A stretch of 64,000 bases of DNA from Winogradskyella marina (GTDB lineage: Bacteria > Bacteroidota > Bacteroidia > Flavobacteriales > Flavobacteriaceae). Below are positions 62,236-64,000 of this stretch, in pieces. Location of the stretch: NCBI RefSeq assembly GCF_015645385.1, contig NZ_JADOET010000002.1, positions 124,001 through 188,000 of the forward strand, in the 5' to 3' direction. Under the pieces are notes generated by a model, which saw nothing but the letters and a program-made list of their open reading frames with translations, did no database searches and was not told the DNA's origin. The number at the start of each line of letters is the position of its first letter. Within the stretch, counting starts at the first letter, position 1. The translations under genes were made by a program, and so were the position numbers.

Positions 62236-63837
62236 TTATAATTTTGAAGCCATTATTAAGGCATTATACGCATTAACTATTTTACCAGTTGTAGATAAAT
62301 CTGAAAATGATTTTACGTTAGATGAATCTCCACCAACAACCACTTTAGTTGTAATAGGTAAACCAGATTCTAAAATGACTTGTTTAACTTGTGCAGCCGT
62401 TAATTTTGGATAGTAAGAACGTACTAAAGCTGCTACACCAGCAACTGCAGGTGCTGCCATTGATGTTCCACTTATACTTTTATATTCATTTTCTGGAAAT
62501 GTAGAATAGATTGCAGATCCTGGTGCAAAAACATCAACATTCTTTTTTCCGTAATTAGAAAATCCTGAAACAATATTAGAACCATATTTAGAAGTTAAAG
62601 AACCGACTCTAATATAGGTGTTAGAAACTTCAACAAAATTTACATTATCATCAGGGAAATTAGGCTCTACATCAATATTTTCACTTGAGTTTCCTGCTGC
62701 ATGTACAAATACAACATCATTATCTGATGCGTATTTTATAGCATCTCTAACCCATTCTGCATGTGGAGAAAATGATTTACCAAAACTTCCGTTAATAACT
62801 TTAGCTCCATTATCTACAGCATATCTAATGGCTAAAGCAACATCTTTATCGTACTCATCTCCGTTTGGAACAGCTCTAATAGACATAATTTCTACATTAT
62901 TAGCAACACCATTAACTCCTAAACCGTTATTGCGTTCGGCTGCTATAATACCTGCAACGTGTGTACCATGAGATTCCGATTTTTTAACAGGTTTTACATT
63001 TCCGTTACCATAACCTATATCTGATAAATCATTAATATCATCACCAGTTGTACGACCAGAAAAATCTTTATTCAAGTTAAAATTTAAACGTTCATTTATA
63101 CTCACTAAAGCCTCATTAATTTCAACTTTAGCATCTGCTAAAGTAAGGTCGCTTGCATGCATTCCATTTGCGATTTGAACAGCCTGCATTATGGCTTGAT
63201 CTTCAGTTTCTATAGCGTTAACCTCTTCAATTGTATAATCACTTTTACCAAAGTGTTTTGTTAACGTTTCATGTGCACCATTTACAGCTTGTGCAATTTG
63301 GTCGTATTGCATTTTTCTACCGCTCCACATTTGGTAATCTTCCTCATATTGAGCTTTTGCTGCATCATAACTTGGATTAGACGTGTCACCAGAAGCTAAA
63401 ATACGTACAAACTCTAATTGCTCATCATAGGCATCTCCTAAGAAATTCCAACCATGTACATCATCTACATAACCATTGTTATCATCATCTTTTCCATTAT
63501 TAGGAATTTCGTCTTTATTTGTCCAAAGAACTCCGTTTAAGTCTTCATGATCGATGTCTACACCAGAATCTATAACCGCTACGATTACACTTTTACCTTT
63601 CTTATTTTTAATGATTTCGGTATAAGCTTTATCAACACTCATACCTGGAATAGTATCGTTTACAAGATCTAAATGTCCCCAATTCTTAGCTTCAGCATCT
63701 GTTAATTCTGTAACTTTTAGTGGAGCTGTATCTATGTTTTCAATTGGTGTAGAAAGGATTTCTCCTGTACTACCACATCCTAAAAATAATGTTCCTGCAA
63801 ATCCTAAATAGGCTATTACTCTATGATTAAATTTCAT
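62236..63837 (-). CDS. S8-family subtilisin-like serine protease, lipoprotein
   Basis: The 533-residue protein has a lipoprotein-type signal (MKFNHRVIAYLGFAGTLFLGCGSTG, lipobox LFLGC). The catalytic triad is visible: Asp in VIAVIDSGVDIDHEDL (about residue 91), His in SHGTHVAGIIAAE (about 293), and Ser in SGTSMAAPAVAGVAAL (about 466). An insertion of about 150 residues (YQMWSGRKMQYDQIAQ and after) separates the Asp and His segments, longer than in classic subtilisins. It is a surface or periplasmic protease beside a peptidase gene of the same strand. Confidence 0.93.
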   Translation of the reverse strand: MKFNHRVIAYLGFAGTLFLGCGSTGEILSTPIENIDTAPLKVTELTDAEAKNWGHLDLVNDTIPGMSVDKAYTEIIKNKKGKSVIVAVIDSGVDIDHEDLNGVLWTNKDEIPNNGKDDDNNGYVDDVHGWNFLGDAYDEQLEFVRILASGDTSNPSYDAAKAQYEEDYQMWSGRKMQYDQIAQAVNGAHETLTKHFGKSDYTIEEVNAIETEDQAIMQAVQIANGMHASDLTLADAKVEINEALVSINERLNFNLNKDFSGRTTGDDINDLSDIGYGNGNVKPVKKSESHGTHVAGIIAAERNNGLGVNGVANNVEIMSIRAVPNGDEYDKDVALAIRYAVDNGAKVINGSFGKSFSPHAEWVRDAIKYASDNDVVFVHAAGNSSENIDVEPNFPDDNVNFVEVSNTYIRVGSLTSKYGSNIVSGFSNYGKKNVDVFAPGSAIYSTFPENEYKSISGTSMAAPAVAGVAALVRSYYPKLTAAQVKQVILESGLPITTKVVVGGDSSNVKSFSDLSTTGKIVNAYNALIMASKL

Positions 63838-63863
63838 GTTTTTTGTATTGTTTTTTTATGCTT

Positions 63864-64000
63864 TTAGTTAAATAGTTCGTTTGTTGTATATGTGTCGTTT
63901 AGTCGCACTCCTTTTTCAGTGTGCTTAACGGTTATAATTTCGTTATGTGCATCGTGTTCTAAGAACAAATAAAAGTTGTTATCTGCTGCCATGTTTAAAA
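63864..64000 (-). CDS. 3' end of a hypothetical gene
   Basis: The minus-strand frame is open from the window edge to a TAA at 63864-63866, 44 codons. It reads, in part, MAADNNFYLFLEHDAHNEII and HTEKGVRLNDTYTTNEL. I do not recognise the family. The upstream part is outside the window, so the start is unknown; the internal ATG is only one possibility. Confidence 0.45.
   Translation of the reverse strand, partial: LNMAADNNFYLFLEHDAHNEIITVKHTEKGVRLNDTYTTNELFN

Noticed and set aside
1-64000. Insertion sequences, prophage, toxin-antitoxin, restriction or defence genes
   Set aside because: No transposase, integrase, phage structural gene or recognisable defence gene was found in any frame.

Overview
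The window is chromosomal DNA of a low-GC marine-type member of the Flavobacteriaceae (Bacteroidota). The evidence is TAnnTTTG-type -7 promoter boxes, families typical of the group (DUF4254, DUF6427, DUF6341, DUF6909, DUF4837, DUF4175), a type IX secretion C-terminal sorting domain, lipoproteins with short LxxC lipoboxes, and palindromic repeats related to TCATCTCGAGCGAAGTCGAG. I cannot name the genus from the sequence alone. No transposase, prophage or CRISPR array was seen.

Region 1 (1-4.7 kb) holds the 3' part of a family 9 glycosyltransferase, a DUF4254 protein, upp, two small membrane proteins and purD. Region 2 (4.8-23.4 kb) is a surface polysaccharide locus, nearly all on the minus strand. 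It has a CapK-like adenylate-forming enzyme, GT2, a WcaJ-like initiating phosphotransferase, a WcaI-like GT4, a WcaF-like acetyltransferase, an O-antigen ligase-family protein, a second GT4, a Wzy-like polymerase, a Wzx flippase, the GDP-L-fucose genes gmd and fcl, the dTDP-L-rhamnose genes rfbDCAB, a chain-length regulator and a DUF6909 protein. Together they would make dTDP-rhamnose and GDP-fucose, assemble a lipid-linked repeat unit, flip it, polymerise it and control its length. Genes for GDP-mannose supply and for an outer-membrane export channel are not in the window.

Region 3 (23.4-36.3 kb) is housekeeping and envelope: a GH3-like enzyme, an M23 peptidase, tatA, a DUF4837 lipoprotein, an MltD-like transglycosylase, pgk, holB, an OmpH/Skp-like protein, a methyltransferase, a small lipoprotein, mnmG and ybeY. 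Two 16-bp parS-like palindromes flank mnmG. Region 4 (36.3-53.3 kb) holds a 1190-residue DUF4175 protein, an AlkB-type monooxygenase between two diverged direct repeats, gltX, an SPFH protein, glnS, folB, tRNA-Cys, a LysE-type exporter, three small genes and rnr. The rnr gene carries an in-frame palindromic repeat insertion.

Region 5 (53.4-64 kb) has a T9SS-sorted seven-repeat protein, a 625-bp AT-rich intergenic stretch with DnaA-box-like sites (candidate oriC), rpiB, a CDF metal transporter, an ElaA-like GNAT protein, an OmpA-family protein, an S41 protease, rnpA, an M1 metallopeptidase, an S8 protease and the 3' end of one more gene.

No single obviously new multi-gene system stands out. 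The most interesting signals are the candidate oriC with a parS-like pair about 20 kb away, the repeat-derived peptide inside RNase R, the AlkB gene framed by direct repeats, a 343-bp inverted-repeat element before folB, and the DUF6909 protein with a nucleosidase-like motif leading the rhamnose operon.
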